Assembly (NCBI GenBank): GCA_963514095.1
Contig: OY741266.1
Location: forward strand, 1,629,501-1,693,500
Source of the DNA: Eutrigla gurnardus
Taxonomy: Eukaryota > Chordata > Actinopteri > Perciformes > Triglidae
Reading direction: 5' to 3'
DNA length: 64,000 bases
In this document: positions 44,293 to 55,794 of the stretch, one piece after another
Layout of the letters: every line of letters starts with the position of its first letter
Position numbering within the stretch: position 1 is the stretch's first letter
Made by a program: the position numbers and the translations under genes
Notes under the pieces: model-generated
Databases searched by the model: none
What the model saw: the letters and a program-made list of their open reading frames with translations, nothing else
Told to the model about the DNA's origin: nothing

Positions 44293-44841
44293 TAGAGTTG
44301 AGCCGGATACTCGGCTGAAACGAGTATCCGGTACGGATAAAGCACTTTTGCCGAGTACGAGTATTATACGAGTAATACGAGTCAATATCTGTGCTCGGAT
44401 TAAATAAAAATCCTCATTGGGTAGCTGACTGTGTCTGCGTCCTGTGATATGCTACAGCCCCTCCCCTACACACTCGCAGATGTGTTGTTGTGTCCGCTCT
44501 GATCACTCACACACAGAACAGCTCTCTGTCTCTCCCTCAGTCACTCAGGTTCGCGGGTCGTTTTCCGTTAATGTTTAGGGTTTCTTTCTTCAGCTTCAGG
44601 TTTGTTATTACTTAGGTTGGTACTTACTTATGAACTAGTAGAGTTCTGGTACTTCGTTCAGACGTGGTGCCGACTCGCGTTGCGTCTCTGCCTGTCGGAG
44701 ATTTTTCTTTTTCTTTTTTTAACCGTCATCTGGCTGCTTTCTTGCACTTTCTTGCTGTATTTCGTGAAAAAATAAAGCTGGTAGTGGTATAAATATTGAA
44801 AATCAAGCTACACACACACACACACACACACCTGGTGTGGG

Positions 44842-44913
<72 letters not shown>

Positions 44914-45364
44914 AGATCACACTGATCATAAAAAAAATTAAAGTTAAAAGAAAAAAGTTATTGTTGAGTATGAAAACTCTTGTTCATTACATTTTACTTG
45001 ATAATTGCAACAGCATGTGTTGTATTCATTGTTGCAAAACTTGTTCTGTAAATAGTTCGTTTGCTATCGTGATCAAAATTCAAAACCATTGATCTGAAGC
45101 TCAATGCTGATGCTGTCCTGTAAATAGTTTTCTAATCAGCAATAAATAACAATTTCTGATCAGCCCATATCAATTGCATGCTTAAAATAACATACCAGTT
45201 AAAACCTCGCTCATTTCAAGACAACCAGACCCACTTCCGGGTTAAATCCCGCCCACTTCCGGGTTAGGCCCCGCCCACTCCGAGTACAGATACAGATACA
45301 GATAATTCATATGGTTAACAGATACAGATACAGATACAGATAATGCTGTACTCGCTCATCCCTA
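44293..45364 (-). mobile_element. Non-autonomous hAT element, copy B (inverse of copy A)
   Basis: It starts TAGAGTTGAGCCGGATACTC and ends CTCGCTCATCCCTA, flanked by CTAAGCAT at 44285-44292 and 45365-45372. It is the same family as 26991-28021, near-identical by eye over most of its length, in opposite orientation 16 kb away. Differences are mainly in the (CA)n and (TA)n tracts (44811-44907), which are longer here. Confidence 0.9.
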
Positions 45365-45372
45365 CTAAGCAT

Positions 45373-46236
45373 ATTATACTACAGTTTGGTCCAGACCAGA
45401 GTCGACCTCTGGAGCAAAGGCTCAAGAGAGGATTTCAATGTTTGTGTGTGTGTATGTGTGTGTGTGTGTGTGTTCCGAGTTCCTTTCACTGGAACTAAGG
45501 GGCCAAGCCCAGCTCCTGAAAAACAACCCCACACCATAATCCCCCTCCACCAAACTTTACACGGCACAATGCAGTCAGACAAGTACCGTTGTCCTGGCAA
45601 CCACCAAACCCAGACTCGTCCATCAGATTGCCAGATGGAGAAGCGTGATTGGTCCCTCCAGAGAATGTCTCCACTGCTCTACAGTGGCGGCGTGCTTTAC
45701 ACCACTGCATCCAGCGCTTTGCATTGCACTTGCTGATGTATGGCTTGGATGCAGCTGATCGCCATGGAAACCAATTCCATAAAGCTCTCTACACTGTTCT
45801 TGAGCTCATCTGAAGGCCACATGAAGTTTGGAGGTCTGTAGTGATTGACTCTGTAGAAAGTTGGTGACCTCTGTGCTCTATGTGCCTCAGCATCCGCTGA
45901 CCCCGCTCCGTCATTTTACGTGGTCTACCACTTCTTGGCTGAGTTGCTGTCGTTCCCAATCACTTCCACTTTGTTATAATCCCACTGACAGTTGACTGTG
46001 GAATATTTAGGAGTGAGGACATTTCACGACTGGACTTGTTGCACAGGTGGCATCCTATCACAGTACCACGCTGGAATTCACTGAGCTCCTGAGAGTGACC
46101 CATTCTTTCACACATGTTTGTAGAAACAGTCTGCATGCCTAGATGCTTGCTTTTATACACCTGTGGCCATGGAAGTGATTGAACACCTGATTTATATTAT
46201 TTGGATGGGTAAGTGAATACGTTTGGCAATATAGTG
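45373..46236 (-). pseudogene. Decayed Tc1-like transposase
   Basis: The right terminus is GTTTGGCAATATAGTG before TA. The minus strand reads an N-terminal helix-turn-helix (SQELSEFQRGTVIGCHLCN, STVSGIITKWK) at 46160-45960, then after frame breaks SPSGNLMDESGFGGCQDN and GLWCGVVFQELGLAP. A (TG)n run at 45440-45472 and a missing left terminus show decay. This is a third, distinct Tc1 family in the window. Confidence 0.75.
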
Positions 46237-46238
46237 TA

Positions 46239-46685
46239 TCTTCACCAATCAAGTGAGACTTTGGGTGACAAGCTCGCTAGAGCATTCATATAAAACCACA
46301 CTTCACTGCTTCGTAGCTGCCAATAAAGAAACAACGAGGGTGTGTTTGGATATCAGTGAGCAAAAACATTGGTTTCATTTCCAAAACAATGACTTTGTTA
46401 ATATGCAAGCTCATTTTCCACCATTATTCCAGATATGAAAATACTCAATGGTTCATGTCAACGTCATGCTCTGTTTGGATATTCTGAATTAGGCCTCATT
46501 CAGAAAGGAATATCTTCAGGTCAAGACGTGTGATATGTTGATTTTCTGAGCTTTCTTTGGATGTGTATTGAGCACATTCACTATATTTTTTACGTAGTTT
46601 TGCGTCACATGGCCACTCTCCTGTTTACAACCACCTCTGTGTGTTGGACACAAACCAACTAGCCAACTAGTTAACAGCAATGGCA
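46239..46685. other. No recognisable feature
   Basis: Between the Tc1 remnant and the next DNA transposon there are only short frames and no repeat ends. Confidence 0.45.
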
Positions 46686-47008
46686 AAATGTGACCCGCCA
46701 CGGCAAAACCAGCAACAAGTCGATTCGGACGAATTCGCGACGAAATAAGCTTTTTTTTTCAAAATCAGTGATTTTCTTTTTTTTTCAGAATATGCAAGTT
46801 GAGATCATGAAGAACCACTCCATGTTTCAGATAACAGTATTGGTTGCCTTAAAAGTAAACATTTTGTATTTGTAGTTTCTGAAAAAATCTGTCCTTGTCT
46901 GTGTTTTTGCTGGGCCGTGTACGGCGATGCAGTTCATTTCCATACTGATCACCATGGCCATTCACGCGCTGTTGTTATTTTTTCGGTCAATCAGCTGCAT
47001 GTTAGAAG

Positions 47009-48776
47009 TGTTGGGGTTGTAGCAGGAGCAGATTTGGTTATCAACAATTAATTATTAATATCAATATGATTATCGGTATTAATAATTATATTTAATATAT
47101 TATCATGATATAATCATGAATAAACGGGGCACCACCCTGGGATCAGGGAAAAGATAACCTAAAACTGTATTCAGTCTCAATATAAAGGTTTTATACTCAC
47201 ATGCCAATCATCGTGATCATTGGCATGGAAGCATAAAACAATCTAACAATTAAAAAGGCGTGAAATTCAAGCACTAGCCTTCACAACCTGCTGTTATCCA
47301 GTGACATATACACAACAAGCACAAGAGACCGCTAGTTATAATATAATAAGATTTATTAAAATCAGTAATAATGATCACAATCAATAACACTGCAATTAAC
47401 AAAGCCCTATTACCTAACTACCTAACACACAAAGCTAAGCTTAAACAAAGGATGTGTGTGTGTGTGCGCGTGCGTGTGCATGTGCGTGTGTGTGTGTGCG
47501 TGCGTGTCAAGAGAGAGGGAGAGAGAGAGAGGGAGAGGTGGCTATGGGCGGCCACCAGATGTAGCGAGAGAGCGAGAGGTGGAGCTATTCCTCGCAGCGT
47601 TCAGGGGCGGAGCCACTGAGGTCTGATGGAGTAGCGAGAGAGAGAGAGAGGTGGAGCTATTCCTCGCAGCGGTCAGGGGCGGAGCCACTGAGGTCTGACG
47701 GAGTAGCGAGAGAGAGAGAGAGATAGCCGTATGTAGCCACCAGATGTAGCTATGTCCCTAGCGCCCGCCGGGAACAGCTGGCTTAGGACACGTGTGTGCG
47801 GCGTGTATGTGTGTGTGTGTTAGCGGGTCACAAACAAAGAGAGAGAGGATGCGCGAGCGATATTCGGAGGGACAGAAAGCGTGCCGTTATCACACGGGCT
47901 CGCGTGAATGAACTGGCGTTTATTCCGCGAGACCGGTCTTTTAACTGATAGTAGAGGCTTTCTGAGCTCGCGAATATGGCGGAGGTTAGTCGAAAACACT
48001 GTTACAGAAATCAACCCAGCGGCGATCACGATCAGCATTCAAATACAGCAGCACATGAACCAACGGACTCGGCGGTCCGCGATCAGAACTTAAAACACAT
48101 TAACAAGAATTACAAGCATATCCTACACTATCACTTGTGTCTCTGCCCAGACTGATAGCCTCTTACTGGTATCGTTGCGTAAGACGATGACGGCGTTCCG
48201 TAACGGCGGTGGTTCGTGAGTCCCCGGCGTCAGCGGGGGACGTGATGAGTCGGCTTCGTCCAGACGAGAGCGGAGCGGGTTTCCTCTCGTTGATCAAACT
48301 CAAATAAAGAAAACAGTCCGTGTTTCTTTCTTCCACGAGCGGCGATATAATCGCGGCTTGGCGATTTAGTCAGCTTACTTCAGACAGCGTCTGGTAGCTG
48401 GACGGCAGGAACCGGCTTGGTTCCTCTTGTTGCAGCGGTGCGCTGCGGGAGGGGGTCGCCTCCCGTTGCAACGTGGTGTTGCGCCGGTTGTAGGAAGAGG
48501 CCAGAGTAGGAGTCGGAGTAAGAGTGAATAAGAGCATAAGAGAGCGTTCTCCGGGCGGCTTCGGTTTATAAAGCTCAGGCCGCTCCAGGGGACCCCCCGG
48601 GGTTCCCTGAAGATGTCAGCCAATAGGATGGTTGGGTGGCGTCGCATCTCTCACCTGGGTGAGATGTGAAACTAAAATGGCGGTGTAGTTTTTAATCCCC
48701 TTTGTCCCTTTGTCCTGGCCGCATGTGTAGGCTTCTGTAGGCCGCATTGTGTAGTCCTAACGGTTAGGTCCCAACA
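47009..48776 (-). mobile_element. Solo LTR of the same family, copy B
   Basis: It has the same ends as copy A: TGTTGGGG at 47009 and GGTCCCAACA ending at 48776, flanked by GAAG (47005-47008 and 48777-48780). The similarity to copy A is clear from about 47818 (TGTTAGCGGG) to the right end. The left third differs: AT-rich sequence, (TG)n at 47455-47512 and a tandem duplication of about 75 bp at 47565-47710 (GGTGGAGCTATTCCTCGCAG). The minus strand has a TATA-like CTTTATAAACC near 48572. Confidence 0.8.
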
Positions 48777-48880
48777 GAAGCGAAACACATGGCTACTTAT
48801 TCAGCGCAGCGGAGGAGCTGGAGCGGAAGATATCAGACGCTATATCCACGGTAACATTTCAACGGGATTAAGACAGCGAA

Positions 48881-50990
48881 ATGGAGGGAATCCGTAACTT
48901 TGACTGCAAATGCTACGGAATAAGAAAGGAGAACTCTCTCCTTGGAAGACATTCATGTAGCGACAAACTTTCTCAAGAGCTTATGTACAGCATACGGATG
49001 GCTTCTTTAGCTGCCGGACAGACAGTAGTTACGTCGGAGATGACTGCATCCACCAAAAAGCCGCAGATGAAAAGAAAGTCCGCCCGGACCTCTTATTTCA
49101 TTGGAGCCAACAAAGTCTGCAGGAATACTTTTCAGGAACAGGGCTCCAGACTAACTTTTTGCATTGGTTGCACTGGTGCGCCTAACTTTTTTTTTTAGGT
49201 GCACCAGCACAAAATTTAGGTGCACCCACATTTTTCATCGCGTCGCCTTTAACACCAAAAAGTCACCTTTTTATCGCTCTCCTTTTACTCCTTTGACACC
49301 CCCTTATGGCCTAGGTTAACTGCAGCACCATCAGCACCCAGAGGAACCGTTTTCTCCAGCCAATCTGCACACTGATGCCCAAGCGCAGTAAATGCTTGCT
49401 TTGTGGCAGAAAAAAATCCTCAAAAATAAACAGATCATACAGGTCACTAGTCTATAGATTGCAAATGGAAAACTGTTTATGTGATCTTAGCCTAGCCTAA
49501 TTATATTTTTACTTAGGCTATTCATTTTTAATAATAATATTAGGAATAGGCTACTATACAATTTCCTATTCATGATCTCTCATGCTGTAATGTGGGCCTT
49601 CAAACACTGCGTGTCCATGCTCCACCGGACATGTCCAATTAACATGTTGACCGGCCTCCCTTTATGCAAAATGCAGCAGTAGACCATAACGCACTCCTTC
49701 GTAGAGACGTCTGTGTCGCCGTCAGTCATGAATGACGTGTACGTGGCGTTTCCAACCTCCGCAGCTGTCTTGTTCTTTAGTGTGTCGGCATTTTTTTCAT
49801 CAGAATAATTTCGGACTTAAATTTAGTGAACGGCAACTCCTCCTTTGCAATATTGTATGCGACGTTGAATTTTATAATCATTTCAGATTCCTCAGCGGAC
49901 GTGATTGATACAGCCTGACGCTGAAATGCAGCTGGATGAGGGGCCACTTTATTAACACACTTATCACGGCATGTAGTATGCTTTTTGGACATATTGCGCT
50001 TTTTCAATGTCTCGATGTGAAATGTTGTTGACTCTTCCACAAACGCACTATTTATTACCGGCCAAATGCTGACCGCACTCCCGACAATAAATGCAGTGCA
50101 TTGAGTCCCTTTCTTCATCGTACATCAGCCAGGGAAATTGCTTCAACCAGTCCTATCTGAAGGCATATTTTTGGGCTTTTTAATTAGTCTCGGGGCGAGG
50201 CTTTCTGACTCTCTTCACTTTCAAAGAAAATCGAAGCGCTCAGCGTCGAAGCGCTCAGAGTACCTGCTCTGCTCGCTCGCATTTTCGAACTGACACAATT
50301 TACAGCAGTGAAAAGGACCACAGCCAATCAGAGTCAAGGACCCGCCCGAGCTCTGTCTCTTATTGGTTTAGACCACGATACCGTCAGGAGAACATAAAGA
50401 GATGCTGCGCTTATGATTTTTTTTTTCACCCGAGCAGCGTTAGGTGCACCAGTGCGACCTACAATTTTTTTCAGTCGCACTCGTAAACATTTTGGTCGCA
50501 TATGCGACCAAAATGGTCGCACTCTGGAGCCCTGAGGAATACTTTTCAGTTTCTTATGGGGTGAGTTTCCGTTAACATCCAAGTTATCTACTTCGCTTAG
50601 CTAGCTAAGCTAGCTCAGTACTGATGTTTTAAAAGTATATGCACATCAAAACTAAGCTGTGATGGGAGGTTTTTGGCTCGTAATGTGGGCATCTGATTTA
50701 ACAGTAAGGTGCCAAGGGGCCTGTTGGCATTGCTTGAATTGATTGTGATGCTAATAGTTTAGCAACTAGCCTACCTGAGGACAATAGGCTAGTTGCTAAA
50801 TCATTAGCACTAGCTACTTAGACGGTGCCTGTTAGAATGACACATGATGTGATACTTCTTTGTTTTCCTTTTCAGAATTGGCAAAGACACCCTGACAGAT
50901 ATAATCAAACACTTTGAGGAGACTGGGCCTGGACTAAATTCACTTAATTCTAGTACTGACTGTACTGTAGGATTTTCTTTCCTCCAATGT
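48881..50990 (+). pseudogene. Two-exon transposon gene fragment, split by a hAT
   Basis: Exon 1 starts at ATG 48881 (MEGIRNFDCKCYG...), reads SDKLSQELMYSIRMASLAAG and SARTSYFIGANKVCRNTFQ, is interrupted by the hAT at 49139-50534, and resumes at about 50547 up to a GGTGAG donor near 50560. Exon 2 follows a TTTTCAG at about 50877: IGKDTLTDIIKHFEETGPG, with no later domain before a stop near 51008. The YFIGANKVCRNTF...IGKDTL pattern matches the start of a transposase-like protein repeated in fish genomes. The catalytic part is absent. Confidence 0.5.
49139..50534. mobile_element. hAT-like element with 15-bp flanking duplication
   Basis: CAGGGCTCCAGACTAACTTT opens and GGTCGCACTCTGGAGCCCTG closes the unit. 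Subterminal GGTGCACC/GGTGCACCAG and GTCGCA motifs recur near both ends. AGGAATACTTTTCAG lies at 49121-49135 (plus three extra bases GAA) and at 50535-50549. hAT normally makes 8-bp duplications, so 15 bases is unusual. The interior has no long transposase frame. Confidence 0.65.
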
Positions 50991-51488
50991 TTACATTGTA
51001 CACTTTAAGCATTACCATTTCAATAAAGTACCTTCTAATTCTGATCAGTCCAGTAAAGTGCTTAAAGAAAATAACACTACATCAACATTACCTACATGAT
51101 AACTGCTTTTGATAACCATTGTTCAAACCACTACAATACTTTTTGCCCTGCAGGCTAACAGATAGCAGATATCACTGAGTGACATCTGTAGGGGGGAGGG
51201 CTTATCTGAATGAGATTCAAATGAGCACCATTGTGTTTCCTTTCTGGCCAGGTGAGGTGAGGTGAGGTGAGGTGAGATTTGCAAATCTTTGAGGCCAGTT
51301 TTCTCAGTGAACGGTTTTCAGAGAAGCATACATTCAATTGGCCACAACTTCGTCAAATATTATTATTAAAGATTTCCATGTGTTAGACATCATTGGAAAG
51401 CTTAGAAGCTACACTTTCAGAATCTGTGAATAACTCAAAATGCCCCGAGGTCGACTTGTTCCTGGTTTTGCCATGGCTGGTCACAAAT

Positions 51489-52591
51489 ATAATGAAGGAA
51501 TTGAACTGTGTTCACACGGTCCAAAAAGTCCACCACCGCCGTGGAAGAGTTAATTTAATTTAAAAACGTTTAAGTTAAAAACGGCCCGGTGGTGAGGATG
51601 TGCGGGGAACTCCAAATGGACCAGATGATGCTGATAAGAGCAGGGAAAACACAACAAACGGAACATGAATAGCTGCGCGTAAACGGGAAAACTACTGAAA
51701 TATTTATTTTCATCAGCCGTGTAAACAGCTTAGTACAAATATTTGTTGCATGTATACGAGGTCAATGTGGCTAATGTCTAATTTATTCAACATAAACTTT
51801 GGTTATTTTCAACTGGTTCTGTGCAGTAGATGATAAGAAATGTCCAGCCGAGTTTTGCTTGCGGGTGAGTGGATGAGCAGGTGAGTGGGTGGGGCATGAG
51901 CATAGCAGGTGAGTGTGTGGGGCGCATGGACAGAGCAGAGCTGGACTGAGCTGGTTTCAGATATGTTGAGGATCAGAAAGGCCAGAAAGGTCTCGTTTGT
52001 TATCTCACAACTGTTCTTTGAAGAATCACTATCTGCCTCTGCACATTTAATCACAGTCTAAACCCAAATCTCTAGATAATGGAAACACTTATTACACTTT
52101 TTTTATATCTAGTCAAAGGGAATAAGGTCACTGAAGTGCAGCACGCTCGCCCTGAGAAGAACAAAGCAAATAAAACTGCCTCCCTCCTGATTTAGAAAAC
52201 AGAATAATATCTTGTTTGAACATCTGACAGCGAACCGGGCAAACAGCGCATACTCCACCCTCAAGCATGATTAGCACTCCTCTAAAGCAATGAATGGTAC
52301 CGCATGTATCTAACACAGATCTTGAAAAAACAAGAAAGCGCTAAAAAGCACATAACGAACCAAGGAAACGGTAGTGAACAACAGGGCAAAGGCGAGGAGA
52401 AGCGGTTCAGGTCCACCAGAAATTAGTGTCTAGTAATGTGCATCAAAACCGTGAAATGCAACAAAATAATGGGCAGATACAACTGGTTTGTGTGTTAATG
52501 GAATGGCTAGAGCGGAAACCAAATGATGTCGCCACCAACAAGAGACGAACGATCGCTCTGCAGCGATGCAGAGGACCTCCGACGTTCCATC
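51489..52591. other. No recognisable gene
   Basis: I see only short frames and two GGTGAGTG(T/G)GTGGGGC repeats near 51880-51922. No element ends were paired. Confidence 0.45.
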
Positions 52592-52905
52592 CAGACCTGA
52601 GACACCCAGACCTGAGACATGCAGACCTGAGACATGCAGACCTGAGACACCCAGACCTGAGACATGCAGACCTGAGACATGCAGACCTGAGACATCCAGA
52701 CCTGAAACATGCAAACCTGAGACATCCAGACCTGAGACATCCAGACCTAAGATATCCAGACCTGAGACATCCAGGCCTGAGACATGCAGACCTGAGACAT
52801 CCAGACCTGAGACATCCAGGCCTGAGACATGCAGACCTGAGAGATTGAAACCTGAGACATCCAGACCTGAAACATCCAGACCAGAGACATCCAGACCATC
52901 CAGAA
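52592..52905 (+). repeat. 15-bp minisatellite, about 21 units
   Basis: Units are CAGACCTGAGACATG or CAGACCTGAGACATC, mixed without strict order. The period is a multiple of three, so several frames on both strands stay open (plus: RPETC/RPETS repeats; minus: VSGLHVSGL). I treat these as a consequence of the repeat. Confidence 0.92.
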
Positions 52906-53751
52906 CCTAACCTGCTCGCTGGCAGGTTTGCTTCAACAAACCCTGAGTTTCTCCTTCATGTCTCCGCCTTTTTCCGGAATCTGAACCAACTCTGAAAAAA
53001 GTTGCCGTCTTTTCCTCGTCACCCTAATCGATATGGACATGAAAGTGATTTTAGCAGCTTTACATCCGAGAGAATTTTGATTACTAAGAAAATTACTATT
53101 TTTCCTACCGATCACATATCGAAACAATATTCTCCAACATTGTCAACATTTCATATCACGGACATAATCCAGTTTCTTTGCAGAGCTCTTTAGAACGGGA
53201 GTTTTCTGAAATGTTCAAGGACATTTCTGTGTTGAAATAGCCACTTATATTTACTGTTTATTACGTGAAATATGATTAAAATCATATGCCTTAGTATTTG
53301 TACAATATTCTTATGTTTAATTTTCAGCTGAAGCCACTTTCTTTTTGTGCCTGTGGGATTACACCTACATGAAAATGGGTATTAGCTCATTGCGCCACAT
53401 TGTGAACCACAGGAGTTGAACCTCTGTCGCCTGCACCGTAGACAGTGTTGCTAACCACTACACCACAGAGCCACTCTGCAAGGTGGAAAATACAGACTTA
53501 TCACCTTTAGATCAATCGACTGTTTCATTTACTTATACACATTAAGTCAGGCAGTAAATGTCTGCCACGCCAACTATCTCTACTTTACTGCAGTTAAGTT
53601 GGTCCGTTGCCCATCTCAGAGTTGGTCAACTCAGAGTTCAGGGTTAGGTTCAGAGTTTGTTGAGCCTGCTTTCTGGAACAGACCCCTGGTCTTCTTGATG
53701 TTTGTTAACCACTTGTTTCAAACTCTTTGACCCAATACCTTTGGTCTGAAC
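52906..53751. other. Mostly unassigned; SINE head at 53401-53472 on the minus strand
   Basis: The minus strand at 53472-53401 reads GGCTCTGTGGTGTAGTGGTT (A box) and AGAGGTTCAACTCCTGT (B box). The acceptor ends do not pair, so it is a tRNA-derived SINE head and not a tRNA gene. The rest holds nothing that I recognise. The last 8 bases are the hAT target copy GTCTGAAC. Confidence 0.5.
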
Positions 53752-54620
53752 TAGGGTTGGGCGGTATGACGGTATTATACCGTGTGACGGTATAAAAGTG
53801 TCTACCGGTAGAGATTTTGCAATACCGTTCTGCGGCAACGCTCTGAGTCACTGTAATTACACCGCCTCGACACACAGGGCACTGCAGGCATTGCAGCAGA
53901 CTGCTTGCGTGGTTGCATGAGCGCGACGAAGAAGAAACAGCTTTACCTGAGTAATAACAATCATGGCGGAGGCGGAGAGTGAACGTCACGAGGAAACGGA
54001 GGCAACGCGACCCACCCAACTTGTTCCGAAAAAGGGCGCTACGTCTGTTGGAACTTTTTCGGATTTAGAAAATCTGACAACGAACAAAAAGCGATACTCT
54101 GCAAAGAGTGTCGCGCGACTGTTGCTGCTACAGGTGGAAACACCGGTAACCTCTTCCACCACTTAAAGCTAAAACACGCGAAGCAGTATTATGAGTCTTT
54201 CGCCAAAGGCACCCCGTATGACAATAAATCACATCGATGGAGGGAGATAACGGAGGCCATCACGACGCATACTTTTTCCCATTTGTTATTTTTATTTCTT
54301 ATTAAGATGGAGCTCTGTGTTTACATTTGCACACACACTATAGCTTAAGTTAAAGCTGGAGTTCAAATGTTTACCAGACATTTGCACATTCTTGGTGGCT
54401 TATTATTTAATATATTATTATATTTTCTTTAAAATAATGTTATGCTGCTGTGAGAAAATTAAAATAAAAGAGGAAAATGATCAAATGCGACAGTATGGTT
54501 ATTTTTAAGCCATTAATTGAATTTACAGGGGGAAAAAACCATACCGTGATATATACCGTTACCGTGATATGAAATTATTCATACCGTGATATAAGATTTT
54601 GCTCATACCGCCCAACCCTA
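53752..54620 (+). mobile_element. Internally deleted hAT transposon
   Basis: TAGGGTTGGGCGGTATGACG opens and CATACCGCCCAACCCTA closes the element, with the perfect 8-bp duplication GTCTGAAC on both sides (53744-53751 and 54621-54628). Many TACCG motifs fill the subterminal regions. It retains only the 5' part of the transposase gene (53963-54347). Confidence 0.92.
53963..54347 (+). pseudogene. hAT transposase N-terminus with BED zinc finger, frameshifted
   Basis: ATG at 53963 starts MAEAESERHEETEATRPTQL. Around 54043-54050 the frame breaks, and the next frame encodes WNFFGFRKSDNEQKAILCKE and then CRAT...NLFHHLKLKHAK, a BED-type finger (C-x2-C ... H-x4-H, with the aromatic start). The stretch after it (SHRWREITEAI) is the start of the transposase linker. 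The frame then ends in AT-rich 3' DNA. BED fingers bind hAT termini. Confidence 0.82.
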
Positions 54621-54884
54621 GTCTGAACAATAATTAGCTAGTTCCTGGAAACGTAATTGAGAATGCAGTTAAGTTGAATGGGAACGTAACTTTTGTGGGA
54701 AACGGGGTTGTGTTTATCAAAATCAACACAACTGAACTCCCGCACACTTTGAACCTGTCTTTATGAGAGCAGCAGTGCACTGCTCCTTTAATATTTGCAT
54801 CTTTTATTGTCAACCTGGGGGAAAAAGGAGAGAGAGAGGGGGGGGGGAGAGAAAATAAAAACATAGTAGAGACTGGTCTGAGCC

Positions 54885-55790
54885 CAGCTGAGGACGTTTC
54901 TGGACCCTTTGCAATTTGCCTATCAGCCCCATTTAGGAGTCGATGGTGCTGTCATCTACCTGCTGCAACGAATCCATATGCATCTGGATGGTGGGGGAGG
55001 CACTGTGAGGATCACATTCTTTGATTTCTCCAGTGCTTTCAACACCATTCAGTCTCTGCTAATGGGTTAGAAGCTGGGGGTGGTGGGTGTTGACGACTCT
55101 GTGATCTCCTGGATTACTGACTACTTGACAGGCAGGCCACAGTTTGTCCATCTGGGCAGTGTCCTGTCTGATGTGGTCAGTGATACAGGAGCTCCACAGG
55201 GAACTGTGCTCTCACCCTTCCTCTTCACCTTGTATACCACTGACTTTCAGTACAACTCTGAGTCATGTCTCCTGCAGAAGTTTTCTGACGACTCAGCTGT
55301 TTTCGGGTGTATAAGGGGGGGAGATGAGGGTGAGTACAGGACACTGGTATGAAACTTTGTGGAGTGGTCCGAACAGAATCACCTGCGGCTGAATGTCAAC
55401 AAGACCGGAGAGATGGTGATCGACTTCGGGAGGAAGAAGAGGATGCCTTCACAGCCACTACGGATCAGGGGGGAGGTGGTGGAGGAGGTGGAGGACTACA
55501 AATACTTGGGAGTGGTGATTGACAACAGACCGGACTGGAAATCTAACAGAGGCTGTGTACAAGGGGATGAGCAGACTTTATTTCCTGAGGAAGCTGAGAT
55601 CCTTCAACGTGTGCAGCAAGATGTTGGAGATCTTCTACGAGTCTGTTGTTTCCAGCGCCATTTTCTTTGCTGCTGTATGTTGGGGCAGCAGCATCAGAGC
55701 CAGCGACACCAACAGACAAAGATAAAATCATCAAGAAGGCTGGCCCTGTACTTGGTCTCAGGCTGGAGTCTTTTGAGTCTGTGATGGAGT
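54885..55790 (+). pseudogene. LINE reverse-transcriptase fragment (CR1/L2/Rex-like)
   Basis: The pieces read LQFAYQPHLGVDGAVIYLLQ, FFDFSSAFNTIQ (RT motif A), GAPQGTVLSPFLFTLYTTDF (motif B), LQKFSDDSAVFGC (motif C, with SDD for the usual DD), then EWSEQNHLRLNVNKTGEMVI and EDYKYLGVVID. Stops and at least two frame changes separate them (for example at 55068 and 55352). The 5' part with the endonuclease is missing, as usual for truncated LINE copies. It ends in a TCTA/GATC-rich tail at 55795. Confidence 0.88.
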
Positions 55791-55794
55791 CGAT

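Larger units (their letters stand above)
46690..51484 (+). mobile_element. DNA transposon with AAAT flanks, hosting a solo LTR and a hAT
   Basis: GTGACCCGCCACGGCAAAAC at 46690 is mirrored by GTTTTGCCATGGCTGGTCAC ending at 51484, with AACAAGTCGA also conserved on both sides. AAAT lies directly outside both ends (46686-46689 and 51485-51488). A 4-bp duplication fits only a few superfamilies, so I leave it unassigned. Removing the solo LTR (47009-48776) and the hAT (49139-50534) leaves about 1.6 kb, with a two-exon gene fragment. Five GGTGA units at about 51250 lie inside the right end. Confidence 0.68.

Noticed and set aside
52566..52910. Repeat protein with RPETS units
   Set aside because: A 15-bp minisatellite keeps all frames open. 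There is no start context or conserved flank.
53401..53472. tRNA gene on the minus strand
   Set aside because: A and B boxes are present but the acceptor stem does not pair. It is a SINE head. The same applies at 37205, 40546, 57837 and 61707.
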